Assembly (NCBI GenBank): GCA_026874595.1
Contig: CM049316.1
Location: 64,523,176 to 64,587,175, forward strand
DNA from: Sipunculus nudus
Taxonomy: Eukaryota; Annelida; Sipuncula; Golfingiida; Sipunculidae
Length of the DNA: 64,000 nucleotides
Direction of reading: 5' to 3'
Shown here: positions 24,546-36,924 of the stretch, piece after piece
Position numbering within the stretch: the first letter of the stretch is position 1
How the letters are laid out: the number at the start of each line of letters is the position of its first letter
Made by a program: the position numbers and the translations under genes
Notes under the pieces: model-generated
Told to the model about the DNA's origin: nothing
What the model saw: only the letters and a program-made list of their open reading frames with translations
Databases searched by the model: none

Positions 24546-25068
24546 TGGAACATGAAAGGGTGGAAGGATTGAAGTTGTAACGAGAGTGCGTGAGCCACGC
24601 AATACTCAAATTACCTTAGAATTAAACTAAGCAATGGCATGTGTAATATATAACGTTCTTTAATGTAATTCTTTGATGTGTTTGAAGTTCTCAAGTTTTT
24701 ACTGCAGTAGACTGTCAGTTCAACATTTATTCCCTCCGCAGGAGAATATGCGTTCATCCCCGTTCGAGGTAGCGGTATACATACCCTACAAGCTGACGTT
24801 CCTTGTAGTGGTATACAGATCCATACACTCCGATACCCAAACAAAAAAGTTAGAACTAACTTTTAAACTGACAGCTTCTCACCTTTTATGTGGATGATGT
24901 CAGCATAAAAAGTCTATTTAGTCTGTTTGGTTGATTTATCCACAGCAGGTTTACATTAAAATTAGTTGGCTTAATTATTATACTTTTTTGTTTGAGGGGC
25001 TGAAACAAACTGACTACTCAGAGACAGCCTGTCGTCTGGTTAAACATGGCTGCTTTGCATGACATCAG

Positions 25069-25083
25069 CAACTAGGGGGCGCC
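25069..25083 (+). promoter_or_regulatory. CTCF-like site CAACTAGGGGGCGCC
   Basis: Differs by one base from the animal CTCF consensus CCASYAGRKGGCRS. It lies just left of a tandem array carrying eight more AGGTGGCGC-type cores. Binding is inference. Confidence 0.35.
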
Positions 25084-25091
25084 CTTGTGCT

Positions 25092-25265
25092 AAATAAATT
25101 AGACGGTTACCCTTCTCCAAAACATTCCAACTTGAGACTTGAAATCGTTATTTTTGTACTGGCTATATATCCTGCATAGTTGTTTAGTTCATGTTTATAT
25201 TTCAAGTTTGCATACCATTCATTTGCATACCATGTTTTGGAGAAGGGTCACAGTCTAATTTATAT
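25092..25265. repeat. Inverted repeat pair, ~30 bp arms
   Basis: ACCCTTCTCCAAAACA at 25109-25124 pairs exactly with TGTTTTGGAGAAGGGT at 25232-25247. Outside it TAAATTAGAC (25094-25103) pairs with GTCTAATTTA (25252-25261). The loop is about 107 bases. It could be a small MITE or a hairpin leading into the tandem array. Confidence 0.65.
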
Positions 25266-26345
25266 AGCACATTGATCTTGAATACCTCCATCTTGTATTC
25301 AAGACTGGTGGCGCCATCTGCAATCGTTTGCCGTGGCGTCCATCTGTACATGTGCTTTTGGTAAAAGTTGCTCATATCTCCGGAGTGCTTCAAGGTATTG
25401 GTTTAAAATTTGACATGTCCATCCATCTTGGAAAGTTTTCTCGTAATCCAGACAGGTGGCGCCACCTCCCTTTCCGTTTATGTAGAATAAATTAATGCCC
25501 TTTTCTGAGGAATGATTTGCCCTATTGGCCTGAAATCGTGCATATCCATAGATCGTTCACTCCTCCATCTTTAACTAAAGACTGGTGGTGCCATCTGCAA
25601 TCTTTTTGCCGTGGCGCCCATCTGTACATGTGCTTTTGGTGAAAATTGCCTATAACTCCGGAGTGGTTCAAGGTATTTGTCTTAAAGTTGGCATGTCCAT
25701 CCATCTTTGAAAGTTTTTCTCGTAAACCAAACAGGTGGCGCCACCTACCTTCCTGTTTTTGTAGAATAAATTAATGCCCTTTTCTCAGGAGTGATTTGGC
25801 CTATTGGCCTGGAATTGTGCATATTCATAGATCTTAAACTCCTTCATCTTATACGCAAGACATGTGGCGCCATCTGCAATCGTTTTGCCATGGTGTCCAT
25901 CTGTACATGTGCTTTCGGTGAAAATTGCCCATATCTCCAGAGTAGTTCAAGGTATTGGCCTTAAATTTGTCAAGTCCATTAATTGTGGAAAATTTTCTCG
26001 TAGACCAAACAGGTGGCGCAAACTATCTTCCTTTTTTTGTAGAATATATCAAATCTCTTTTCTTAGGAGTGGTGGGCTGTATTGGTCTGAAACTTTGCAT
26101 TAACCATAGATCTTGGCCTCCTCCATCTTATATGCAGGACTGGTGGCGCCATCTGCCATTTTTTTGTGTGGTGTCCATCTGTTCATTGGTTATAGATGAA
26201 AATTGCTCATATCTGAGGAGTCCTTTAATGTGTTGGTCTCCAATTTGGCTTGTACATCCATCTTGGAGAGTTTCTCGTCAACCAGACAGGTAGTGCCACC
26301 TACCTTACGATTTTTATAGTTTTAATTTATCCCCTTTTCATAAGA
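25250..26345 (+). repeat. Four-unit tandem array, ~278 bp unit, with GGTGGCGCC cores
   Basis: Each unit carries TGGTGGCGCCATCTG, then TCCATCTGTACATGTGCTTT, AAAATTGCxCATATCTCC(G/A)GAGT, CATGTCCATCCATCTT and CAGGTGGCGCCACCT in the same order. Cores start at 25306, 25583, 25863 and 26141, and at 25453, 25732, 26010 and 26287, giving spacings of 277-280. Units are diverged (some cores read GGTGGTGCC or GGTAGTGCC). Frames across it are repeat shadows. Confidence 0.9.
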
Positions 26346-26941
26346 GTGATTCTCTGTATTGGCCCCCTTATTTGGTGAAAAATATTGTTTCTCAAGTTGA
26401 TAGATGTTCCATTTTGCCAAGTGCCAGTACATGCTGCTAAATATGGGGGGACTATTCTTAAAGGGGGGGGGGGGTAATTGTTTGGCGATACTATTGCACC
26501 TGCGGTGCCAAGAAATATCTAGTTAAAACTGAAACCTGTTGCCTCTTGTAGATTCCAGTTCAGCCTAATACAATTGGTCCAAAAGTTGTCCTTCCAATTT
26601 ACACATTAATTGTAAAAAATAAACGTAGCGTCGGTCATCAAAATAAGCGGTTTCAATAGTTTTGTTCTACTGGGGATAAAGTAGCCCATCTCAGAGAGGC
26701 AGGGCGAGTCATGTTGAAATGTGCGGGTATATATATTCGATGGCAAATCATTTTTGCGCTTATTTGAGACAACACCTCCATCACGTATTTTACGCATTCT
26801 TCACCTTCGAAAGAAACCCTGAACAAACCTATAAGTATATGTTTATTTAATTTCTAACGAAACCCACCACACGCGAAAAGATCAAACTCTGTGTATGTTT
26901 GTTGAAATGTCTGCTCGCCTACAATAAATGTCCCACTGGTT
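26346..26941. other. Intergenic, nothing recognised
   Basis: Contains a 12-base G run (26463-26474). No coding or paired-repeat signal. Confidence 0.35.
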
Positions 26942-27574
26942 AATTGACCTAACCATGGACTCTATGTGACCTTAATCGCATATTCAGAGCAACCAATCAA
27001 GTTAGCGTTAGCAATGTAAACAGTCAATCACCTGACAAGCGCACAATCTGCATAATTTGGGCGATCCTCCCAAAGAGAACATATATGTATTCTGTACCAT
27101 TACCCAAGTACGTGTCCGTCAGTCAGGTTTAGCATAGGACAGGGATGGACTACCATTACCCCTGTCCGCATGTTTTTCCCTGATACTTTTTATACAAAGG
27201 AGACGCATAAAAGATACCAGGCCAAAGACTGCAGGAACTATTCCGCCGACTGCCGAGAGAATAACAATGCTTTACCTTGCACTGGATTTAAATGAGAAAA
27301 ACAATCCAAATTATGGCAAGACACTTCACAATGATTGCGATATATTCATCACTGCAGAACAGAGATATAGCAATTCAAGCTGAAGACGTCACTCAATGCC
27401 ACGTCATTCACGAACGACCTGTATCACGTTTTTGTGACGTCACTGTTGTCTCATTAACAGCTCTCGGAACCATAGACATGGAAAGTCTTCTGTGAAGAAG
27501 CTGTTTATTTCTGGCTCATCAGCATAACCTGGTTTAAGAGGCGGAGCGTAAGAGCTGTGGTGATTAGGTCAATT
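26942..27574. mobile_element. MITE with AATTGACCTA termini (copy 2)
   Basis: The ends AATTGACCTAACC and, inverted, AATTGACCTAATC pair. Shares the opening ACTCTATGTGACCTTAATCG, the GACGTCACT and GTGACGTCACT words (about 27385-27445), and the closing GAGCTGTGGTGATTAGGTCA with the copy in RRAGA intron 3 at 6670-7263. Confidence 0.7.
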
Positions 27575-28522
27575 GATTGACAGCTTTGTCGTAGAAGCCT
27601 CAGGAAACGTTGATGATCTTCAGAGAGATATTCATACATTCCTTTTCACTCTCTTCTCTGTTTCAATCAATCATCTTCTAAATTTCTTCTCAACTTCCTT
27701 AATTTATCAAATAATCTCAATACTGATAAAAATGTCAAACTCTGTACCTCCATACTATAGTATGATTACTCCATGTGTCACAGATGGCTATTGTGTCAAC
27801 GGATTAATTTGCTTACCTTATCTTCCATAAGCGGGTTAATTTTCTTTATGTTTCCTGACATAAAAAAACTGAGCAATATATATTTAAGAATGAATCTCTT
27901 TTATGTCAACTTAAATCTCTATCTCTCTCTCTCACGCACATATTATTCGGGTTCTTATGTGACATTAAACATTTTAATTTCAATATACTATGAAACGTGT
28001 AATCAAATTAAGTAAGTCATTGTAATGAAATTTATAGAATCTATATGTATTAATCAATAACATATGATACTGAGAAGCTAGCCAGAGGAGAGTATTTTAA
28101 GTCATAAATTCAACCTCTTCACGATACGGGATATCGCCTTTGCCGTTTCTCAAGTAAATGTAGGAGAAAAATCAGTGGCTGGAACGTTCGGAAGCCCAGC
28201 TTGATTCAGCCAGGTGATCATCAGCACTGTCTGATCTTTACCACAAAATCAGCTTAAATACACTATGAACTATTACGAATGCTATTAATGTGATCATTAA
28301 ACAAATATGAGGCTGCGAATAATTGGTAGTATGAAGCAAGGAAGATTAAATGAAACTTGCAAAATATGACGTTAATCGTCATGAAACACAGTGTAGCTTT
28401 GCTCTGAATTATTATGCGAGTCCGTTAATACAAGATAAAGTTCTACTGCAACATGTCATGCAACAACAGACTTTGAGGACAAGACCATATTAAACATCAG
28501 GATAATTTGCAATTAAAAGCGC
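27575..28522. other. Intergenic, nothing recognised
   Basis: AT-rich with a short CT run near 27925. No supported exon. Confidence 0.35.
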
Positions 28523-28668
28523 TTTGCTCATTGCACATGCAGCTGTATTGAATGAATTGGCTGGACAGACTTTCCACTGAGGCGCTAGTTGTTTTTTGCT
28601 CATTGCACATGCAGCTGTATTGAATGAATGGGCTGGACAGACTTTCTACCGGAGTCCCTTGTTGTTTT
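28523..28668 (+). repeat. 72 bp tandem duplication
   Basis: TTTGCTCATTGCACATGCAG...GGCTGGACAGACTTTC occurs twice, starting at 28523 and 28595, about 90 percent alike. It is the source of a repeated peptide-like frame on the minus strand. Confidence 0.9.
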
Positions 28669-29411
28669 GCTGCCATTTCCATTAATTGTCAATGATATAG
28701 AAGGGCTGAAGTGAAGTTACGATTTGCACAACAAGTCGTTGAGAACAGAGGAGCCTGCCAGTACGGTGCATTCAGAAAATAAAGAGCATGAATTTGTCGG
28801 GGAGTCAAACTTAGAAAAGAAATTATATTGGTAAATATTTCTGAGTTCCATCAAAATAATCATATAGAAGATAATTTCATACTATTGTTTTACAGTGGTT
28901 TTCAATATTTATTGCTTTGCTGGGAAATTTTAAACCATCATCAAATGAAAGTTGAACACGCATCGGTAAACGGATGTCTCTATATCTTGACAATGTTGCC
29001 ATTGCAAGGCCCTGAATGCTCGAGTCTAAAATTTGATACCCGTGTCAAGCCCAAATGAAAAGTAAAGCTTCGGATATTTATATTTGATTAAGGGTTAGAA
29101 CTATCATTGATTCATGCATCTGCATTGCCATTACTGTGTTATCTTTCAGTTAACCTTTCATGGTATAATAAGCTCATGTCAAGTTTATAAAGTCGAGTCT
29201 CTCAAAAGTCAAATGTTTAAGAATATGACCTTACAATTTTCGACAAAATGTTCTTTTTATTTTGTAGATACAAAAACTATTTTCTTATGAAAATACATAT
29301 TTTTCTCAGAGATCGTGAAATCATCTTTCTATGCAAAAAGGGTTGCAACAATTGTTACGGTATTTTTTGGCTTCATTCATCAGACCAAATATCAAAAGTT
29401 AAAGTACATGT

Positions 29412-30820
29412 TTTAGTGTTTCTTTTATATTATTATGACACATGTTTTAATATTTGCCTCAGTCTTCTTGACATACGCCGCTGTTTACCTCTATTGCTTG
29501 GATTGGTTAAAAGACAGGGCAGGATTAGAAACAATTTGTATTAAGCTACACTTCGGAACGATAAGACAGTAGTGCAGCTACTCATTTTTTATCGGCGTTA
29601 TGTAAGTAAAAGCTGTACAACAGGCTTCTACAGACAACCAGCCTTAAAGGAAAACAAAGTCATGTCGGGCTTAGGAGAAGCATCTACAGGGAGAACTAAG
29701 CTGGTATGTTAAATGGTTATTTATATTCCCAGTAGTGACATTTTCATGATACATTATGCTGCCGCCTGCCCCGAAGTCTACCTAACCTTTGCTGATATGA
29801 AATATGGAACGCAGTAACAATAATACAAACACAAACTACTTTTGAGAATCATCATGAAGTAGACAAATGGCAATATTCTTTCAAAGAGTCATATTTATTG
29901 TATATTTCTTTTACTTTTGCAGGGAACAATCAAACTAAGTTTATTGCTATTTCGAATGTCTGCGTTCAGCGTGTGATTGAAAAGACAGCATAATTGTTCA
30001 GATTGTCAAATCAGGTAAATGCTCTCTCTTCGATTTAAAATAAGGTATATGGATTATTTCATTCTGCAAGATTTTTTTACAAAATAAATCAAACATGAAA
30101 GCTAAATTTGAAAAAGGTGCTTTAGTGTTTCTTTTATATTGTTATGACATTTTGTTTTACTATTTGGCTCAGTCTCTATGACATACGCCGCTGATTACTT
30201 CTATTCCTTGGAGTGGTTAAAAAGCACGGTAGGATAAGAAACAATTTTGTTAAGCTACACTTGGGAACGACGAGACAGTAGTTTAGCTTCTCATATTTTA
30301 TCGGCATCATGTAAGTAAAAGCTTTACAACCGGTTCTACAGGCAACCAGCCTTAAATGAAAACAAAGTCAAGTCGGGCTTTGGAGAAGCATCTATAGGAA
30401 AAACGAAGATGGTATGTTAAATGGTTATTTATATTCAAAGTATTGGCATTTTCATGATCCCTTATACTACCGCCTGTCCCAAAGTGTACCTAACATTTGC
30501 TGATATGAAATGTGGAACGCAGTAACAATAATACAAACAATAAACTACTTTTGAGAATCATCATAAAGTAGACACAAAGCAATGTACTTTCAAAGAGTAA
30601 TATTTATTGAATATTTCTTTACTCTTACAGGGAACAGTCAAACTCAGTTTATTGCATTTTCGGATGTAAGCGCTTAGCGTGCGAATGAAAAGACAACATT
30701 ATTATTTAGATTGATATCTGTTTAAAACGCTCTTTTTGTGTCTTTAAATAAGTCATAAGGGTTATTTCATTCTGAAAGAATTTTATGCAACATAAGTCGA
30801 ACATGAAAGCTAACTTTGAT
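29412..30820 (+). repeat. 709 bp tandem duplication with exon-like segments
   Basis: Copy A (29412-30110) and copy B (30121-30820) align along their length with scattered changes. In A, an ATG at 29662 opens 14 codons ending in a GTATGT donor at 29704, and a TTTTGCAG acceptor at 29931 precedes 17 codons and TGA (29933-29986). In B the same donor (30412) and acceptor (30629) are kept but the ATG is AAG and the second segment stops early. The peptide MSGLGEASTGRTKL is not one I recognise. Confidence 0.8.
29662..29986 (+). CDS. Possible two-exon small gene, 31 codons (doubtful)
   Basis: Exon 29662-29703 (MSGLGEASTGRTKL) spliced to 29933-29986 (GTIKLSLLLFRMSAFSV, stop). The splice sites are good and are kept in the duplicate copy, but the duplicate lacks the start codon and the peptide matches no family I know. 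It could be non-coding RNA exons or chance. Confidence 0.15.
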
Positions 30821-31231
30821 TTCTTATCAACGTTTGTATATTCATTGATCACTGCATGTTCAAAGGTTTAAAATATTACAGTAAAACACATTTATCTATC
30901 CTTTAATAATTAATAAATAAATCTATTGTATTTATATAGATTTATTTGCGATATAGAAAGATGAAGATGCGATTCTTTGAACAAAATTCTTCGTAAAATA
31001 TACCTTTATGAAATTCCATGCACAGCTGAAGAAGAAAATCCGGGGTTGTGTGTGAAGATGTGTTGTTTTTCAGAGCTTTCACGCCAGCTATATATTCTGC
31101 AACTAATGATGTTTACTTAACTTGTAATTAACGATAGCAAAAGGCCGGTCTTATGTTGGAGACACGAAAGCTGTGATCAGTAAAATAAAGGAATGTGTCT
31201 ATAAACTTTAATTCAAGCCATGAAAAATATC
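30821..31231. other. Intergenic, nothing recognised
   Basis: AT-rich. No exon or paired repeats seen. Confidence 0.3.
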
Positions 31232-32632
31232 AGGGGCGGATCCATAATTTAAGAAAAGGAGGGGTTCAATTAACCCAGTAGGACTAAAAAATGTCCTTAT
31301 GTCCCGGGGGGGGGGGGGGGGGAGGTCCAGACCGCAAAATTGGTCTGAAACCCTTTAAACAAGGCCTACAGGCCTAATGCGAACCTGTGCAAAGTTTGGG
31401 AGTATGAATGGAGGTTTATTTTTAAAATTTAATATTGATCCTTTTATGTCCTGCATATATCTACCTTAGTCATTATGATTGCAGTAAAATGGACACGTCC
31501 GACCTGCAAGTTTCTAGGACATTTAAAACTAGGATGTATCACTTAGGATATTTCAGATATGTTTTTTTTTTTTTTTTTTTTTTTTTTTGCCAGGGAGGAT
31601 GATTGGGACAGATGAATGGACAATTTGGCAGCATGGTTTCGGAGAAGAACATTTTAAATTTTTTTAGCTTCTTCCCTATAAAATCTAAGAAAATGCAGTT
31701 AGCCAAGAAATAAGCAAAACCTGATAAAATTTTTCAGATGACTAATTTTTTGCAAAAAAAAATTGGTGATGCTAGCTCATGCCCTTTTTGAGACAGCTAT
31801 GACTCACGACGGATAACGCCACACCAAAACTCACAGGTTCGCTAAAAATGCAGACCAAGTTTTTTCAAACATTGGAAAGATATAGTTCCAATAGTTCTAA
31901 TCTGGGCATTCTGCGTGTAGACGAAGTGTCTAGACGTCTAGACACATTATCTAAACACCAGACAGAGCCAGGTCAGTTGCCATGGTGATGTCTGGACCCC
32001 ATCTGGTTGAACTGAGTGACCTCTTGACTTGGCTGCTGAAACTTGGCATGTAGTCAAATCTGTTTTCAAACACAGAAAGCATTTTTCAATTGGCTACACT
32101 ACTTTTTTAAAGCTGCATTTACCCAATCTATTCTTATAAAACTGGCAGAACCCTACCATAGAATAATTCTTGTGAAGTCTAAACCAATCAGCTGTACAGT
32201 TTCATCATAAAACAGTGTATAAGCTCCTGTAACTCGGCCAAAAATCTCCGAACTGGAACCATTCGAACAAACTTGAGAGAGATTGTTCCAGGGATCATTT
32301 CTGTGAAATATTGGACAATTTGGCTTGACAGTTTTGGAGAAGAAGATTTTTAAAGGTTTTTAAGCTTTTTTCCAAAGTTAATGCAGACACCCAAAAAATA
32401 AGCTCAATCCGATGAGGTTTGACATGTAACGGATTCTTAAATGCAATTTGGAGCTGCTAGCTCTGACGGTTTCTGAGACAGCATGGGTATACGTACGGAC
32501 GACGGTGGACGGCGGACGGACGACGCTGCGCCATCACATAAGCTCACAGGTTCGCTAAAAAAGGTTGCCGCGGCTTGAAAGGGGGGGGGGGGGGGTAGTC
32601 CGGACTCCCTTGACCTTCCCCCTGGATCCGCT
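31232..32632. mobile_element. Interrupted GGCGGATCC-ended element
   Basis: Opens GGGGCGGATCCATAATTTAAG and closes with CCCCCTGGATCCGCTTC, inverted ends of the family seen at 17170. It holds a 17-base G run (31306-31322) and the AGTAGGACTAAA and GGTCCAGACC blocks. A second repeat (31595-32562) fills its middle. Confidence 0.5.
31595..32562 (+). repeat. Pair of ~260 bp direct repeats ending in CACAGGTTCGCTAAAAA
   Basis: 31595-31850 and 32300-32562 share GGACAATTTGGC, TTTCGGAGAAGAA, TTTTTAAGCTT, GATGCTAGCTC (GCTGCTAGCTC), TTTTTGAGACAGC and the end CTCACAGGTTCGCTAAAAA. The second carries a GACGGACGACGG stretch also seen near 535. Likely two ends of one element or a tandem pair. Confidence 0.6.
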
Positions 32633-33470
32633 TCTGAATATCACCCGTTCCATTAACAGAAGTCAATGGATCCGAATATTTTACATTTTGTTTACATTAT
32701 TTACACATATTTATTTACATAAAATCTTTTTATTTCGTTTTAAGGTGGCATTTGGAGGGGCGCAAGGGGAGCACTCCCAAATACCCTTTCTTAGACCTAA
32801 TAAATGTGGGATCAGAATAACCGATTATGCTCTGCGTCTGATCATCTCTCTTCTGCTTGCGAATGTTATGTATAAAGTCTGCTAACACTACCAGCACACT
32901 TATTTACCTTAAACGAGCCCCGATATTTTTTCGATAATAACGGTTTTAAGCGTTCTAAAGACTACGTTGTTCATTGTAATATACACACAGAATGCAGGGC
33001 ATGTTCAAATGCAAATGTCTGTGCAAGTGCCCTTGCATCGGAATCATATATGTTTGACATTGGCACAGGATATCATTTGAATACAACCCTGAATGCCCCA
33101 TTGATGTAGCATGGACACAAATTTTGGGTTATGTTTGACTCTGAACTAACAGCAATGTAATATAATCAGGGGCGTGAACGGAGGAGGAATAGGGTGGTGG
33201 TGGTATATATCCCCACTTTTTAGCAAAGGGGGGGGGGGGGGGGGGTCAGGGAGTGGTTAATCTAATCATCTCCACTGCTCTTTGTAGAATAATATTTATA
33301 TTTTGAAAATTAAATATATAAATAATTAGAATTTCATACTTTGGTTCCATTGTTTCTTAGTTTACTATGAACGTAGTTCAGAATCAACCTATACTGGAAA
33401 CATAATACCTTATTTTCTAAAAAAAAAAACCTTATACTTTATTGTATTATACTTGGAATGTGTCACACAG

Positions 33471-33472
<2 letters not shown>
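32633..33472. other. Intergenic, one long G run
   Basis: A G run of about 18 bases sits near 33228. No coding signal seen. Confidence 0.35.

Positions 33473-33539
<67 letters not shown>
33473..33539. repeat. (TA)n microsatellite
   Basis: About 33 TA units followed by a GA/CAGAGA-rich stretch to 33575, forming the 3' tail of the minus-strand SINE beside it. Confidence 0.95.
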
Positions 33540-33542
<3 letters not shown>

Positions 33543-33710
33543 GAGAGAGACAGAGACAGAGAAAGAGAGAAATGAAACATGAATACACATATAACAGTCG
33601 GTTTATTGCCAATGCGAATCGAACCCATGACCTTTCGTTGCCGGTCGTCTGCGCTACTACAGATCCCTGACCCATCAATGTGTTTTGCACACTTTTATAG
33701 TAATCAGCGA
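33540..33710 (-). mobile_element. tRNA-derived SINE
   Basis: On the minus strand a Pol III A box TAGCGCAGACG (33656-33646) and B box GGTTCGATTCG (33625-33615) are 31 bases apart, as in tRNA. The tail runs into CT-rich and TA microsatellite. A boxes and B boxes at this spacing with a simple-repeat tail define tRNA-headed SINEs. Confidence 0.7.
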
Positions 33711-34395
33711 GGTGACGTCAAATGCATGACTGTTCTAACATTGTGTAATTGTCCCAACTATGATTACCCCAGCTAACGCGCCTGTGAGTAATCCCCCGAC
33801 CAACCCTTGAAGATAAACTTACGGCACTGAATGTATTCTATTTATCTTAAAGCAGAATATTTAGAAGATGGAAAAGTATTGTTAATAATTTATTTATGGT
33901 GACATTTTCAGACTCAAACTCGTTACCGATTGCAGCTGAATCTTCAAACACTTGGCATATATAAAACATGGAATGCAATAACAAAACGTACAGCAATTAA
34001 CTTCCTTTGAGGACCAGCATATATCGTCAAATAGCGCTACCCCGTCAAAGGGCAATATTAATTTTATTTCCCCTTTAATGTATCAGGGAACAATTATATT
34101 AATTGTGCTCCCAGGAACATCAAGCAATTATCAATTTTTATACTATTATTTATACTATTTTGATTTTCATTGACGTGGTAAACTGTGTGAATATAAAGAT
34201 AAACACATGTTAATTGTCATGATAAATTCGCTTTCATGAATTCTTCTTTAAAGGAGCACCTGTCTTATTTCTTTAAGCAAGGTGAGGCTGTCCCATAAGC
34301 TTACTCGCAAAGATTTCTTATCAAAAAGGTAAGATTCATTAAAGATTCATTAACCGCTCTATGCTCCAAGGTTTTAAATCCTGCCATGAAGCTTG
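33711..34395. other. Intergenic, nothing recognised
   Basis: No exon or element ends seen. Confidence 0.3.
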
Positions 34396-35092
34396 TACGC
34401 TCTTTACACAGCGCTTTACCTATAGGGCTACTTCCTATATCGTAAGGCGCTGTTTGTTGTGACCTCGTATCCTCCTTTGCAACACCAGAGGGGAGCACTG
34501 TGTTTTTGTCCAATCAGATGAAACTTTGTGCTGGAAGACAAAGCCAAGCGAGGAATACACGGAGCCAATCAAATTCATTTCTTTTTGAGTGACAGCTCAT
34601 CCCCCAGCGTAACCGTCTAAACAGGCCACAGGCTCAGAGAGAATTGCCCCTGACGTGGTTTGCTTAGGGCCTTGGGCACATAGAATGCTCGGCCGGTGAG
34701 CTGTAATTCAAACGAAACGTAACAACAAAGGCTGCGTGCACACCTCGCTGGCTGGTTTCAGTTCTGCAGACAACAGATACATGGCTACGCTAACACAGTC
34801 ATAATGTCATAATCGAATCGGTCGATGATGCGAGAATGCAGAGGGAGCAATTTAAATTCGACCGGAAACTCATCAAACGGCGCTTGAAGTGCGGCAATGG
34901 GCGGAGCCAGGATGCCTGTCGAGTGTTTGTTTATTGGCATCTGATTGGCTGCTTGTCAAATCGTACGCACGTTTATTTCAGTGGACAACAAACCGCCATG
35001 GTGTCTAAATATATCATAAACGATCAAAGCTGGCAGCGTGAAAATCAGTTGCTTCTTTAGAAGCGCAAGATTTCCGCTACCTCGGGAGCGTA
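34396..35092 (+). mobile_element. 697 bp MITE with TACGCTC ends and 9 bp target duplication (copy 2)
   Basis: Same element as 12828-13526, over 90 percent alike by eye. The ends TACGCTC and GAGCGTA are perfect here. Target duplication TGAAGCTTG at 34387-34395 and 35093-35101 is perfect, so this copy is the younger or better preserved one. It holds CCTATAGGG and GCCAATC words but no credible coding frame. Confidence 0.9.
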
Positions 35093-35101
35093 TGAAGCTT
35101 G

Positions 35102-36169
35102 TATTTCCTCTAGATAATTAACATATAATGAACAGATGTGTTTCCAAGGATTCTGATGTGCGACCATTTCGGAAATTTACCATAAATACCACAGAAAACA
35201 CAGAAAGGGACAAATATGTCGGAAATGCGATCCTTTGGATTATACCAAATGTACAGACATTTTTGGTTTAAATTTTCTGGCATATGCAATTGCAGTGTGA
35301 AACTTGGTCTGTAAAGGGCTTTTAAAACCCGAGAAAATATTCAACATTAAGACATCCATATTATCAAGTTACATGAAAGTTCATATTTATATTTATATGC
35401 GATCTACTTTAAAACTTCTGCAAAGATTTCTCGATTAAAATGTTAGCATTCGTCTTCAGCCTTCCACAAGGCGCCGTATGATAAAGTAAGTTTTTAAGGT
35501 AAAATGGTGCCATATTATGATATTATGGGATGTAGGGGTAACGTCCTTTTGTAACATCAAGGTAAGATCTTATATGTGTGCTTAGTTGTCACTCCGTCGT
35601 CAGTTAGTTTGTATCCTTTATGGAATGTCGATGCGGCATATTTCTATCGGCTTACTCCTGAAAATTGCAAAAGAGAAGCTAATTTAAGAGTGGAAAATTC
35701 ATTGTATTTCGGAAATCCGTCGCCGGAACTGAATGTCAGCCATAATGTTTCGTCTAGGCAGCGTCTGCTGTAATATAAAGGGACAAAACAATCCTTCTTT
35801 GGAGGCCGAGTTTCCAAGTAAACTTTTCCACTATATATGGAGATATATACTGAAAAAAAAATCAGTTTATGTTGCCTTGTTTGGTTTTGGAAGGCATGGT
35901 ATGGGTTGGCATTCCGCTGATCGAATGTACCAGAAGAAATGTAGAGAAACAATGAATATATTTGAAAGGGTCGGGAAGCAAATAAAAATGGAAATTTTAT
36001 TGATTTTGACCGGAAAAGTATATAGAAGTGCGAAACAAGAAAGAACTAGGCGACTCTTTTAGCTGACTAATTTTAGCTGGTAAGTATTAAGAATAGTTAT
36101 TCAACCGTAGATTAAAGTTACTACTGATATAAAAAAATAAAAATGTGTTTAGAATGGAAAGGGAAATGA
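35102..36169. other. Intergenic, no gene called
   Basis: Overlapping frames of 65-109 codons on both strands (35576-36062) have no recognisable motifs and mutually exclusive reading. I treat them as chance. Confidence 0.3.
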
Positions 36170-36440
36170 CCAATGTTATTCATTCCATCACAAACTATAA
36201 ACCTGCGTGCTAAGGAATGCATGCCTCCGCCATGTGACATAAGTGGCTGTACATTTGTAAAAATTCCTTTTTTGACGTTCCTGAATCCGGGCCGTGTGCC
36301 TGATCCACACCAATGTCTGATCAATTTTACATTTACCCATTCCCAAAGGATTTCGTTCATCATTACGCGAGTTATTAGTATGTCATGACTAAACCCACAC
36401 AAACACACACCCACACAAACACGTACACACACACGAACGG
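36170..36440 (+). repeat. Interspersed SINE-like repeat copy
   Basis: Shares CAAACTATAAACCTGC, GGAATGCATGCC(T/C)CCGCCATG, CGTTCCTGAATCCGG and the terminal ACACACACGAACG with the inverted copy at 56440-56760, and the core with 902-1200 and 46130-46400. Confidence 0.7.
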
Positions 36441-36924
36441 TGAGGAACACATATCCACAATAATTTTGAACGTCAGACACAATTTTGCACAAAGTCTTGA
36501 TTACTAGTAGTTTGCTACGGCATTCACATTATAATTAATATTGTCTTATGTAAACTGCATGTGAGAATCAATTTTTAATTCTGAGGTATTTTCCTCATTT
36601 GATTAGCATTACTGAATTAATTTTTAATTCTGAGATATTTTCCTCAATACAAAATTAACGAGTGGCTTATTCCATTAAATACATAATAGCTCAGCTTTAG
36701 CATTACTTAAACATCAAAGGTGCATGAACATTTGCAAAAATAGCTGTAATATTTTACACTATTAGTCCATTTTGGCTGAAAACAAATGTTTCCAAGCCAA
36801 TTGGTACGCAAGGACTAACCATCTCAAATTCACCTGTTTTAAACGTTGTAATGGTTCTGTATGTTAGTAAACCCAGTGCTCGTGTTTGTTTACCATAACT
36901 ACACTGCGTGACCAAAGGTCTGAT

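Noticed and set aside
33410-33690. Peptides with long Tyr-Ile tracts (also 11846-12100, 44665-44895, 59087-59269)
   Set aside because: Translations of AT/TA microsatellites.
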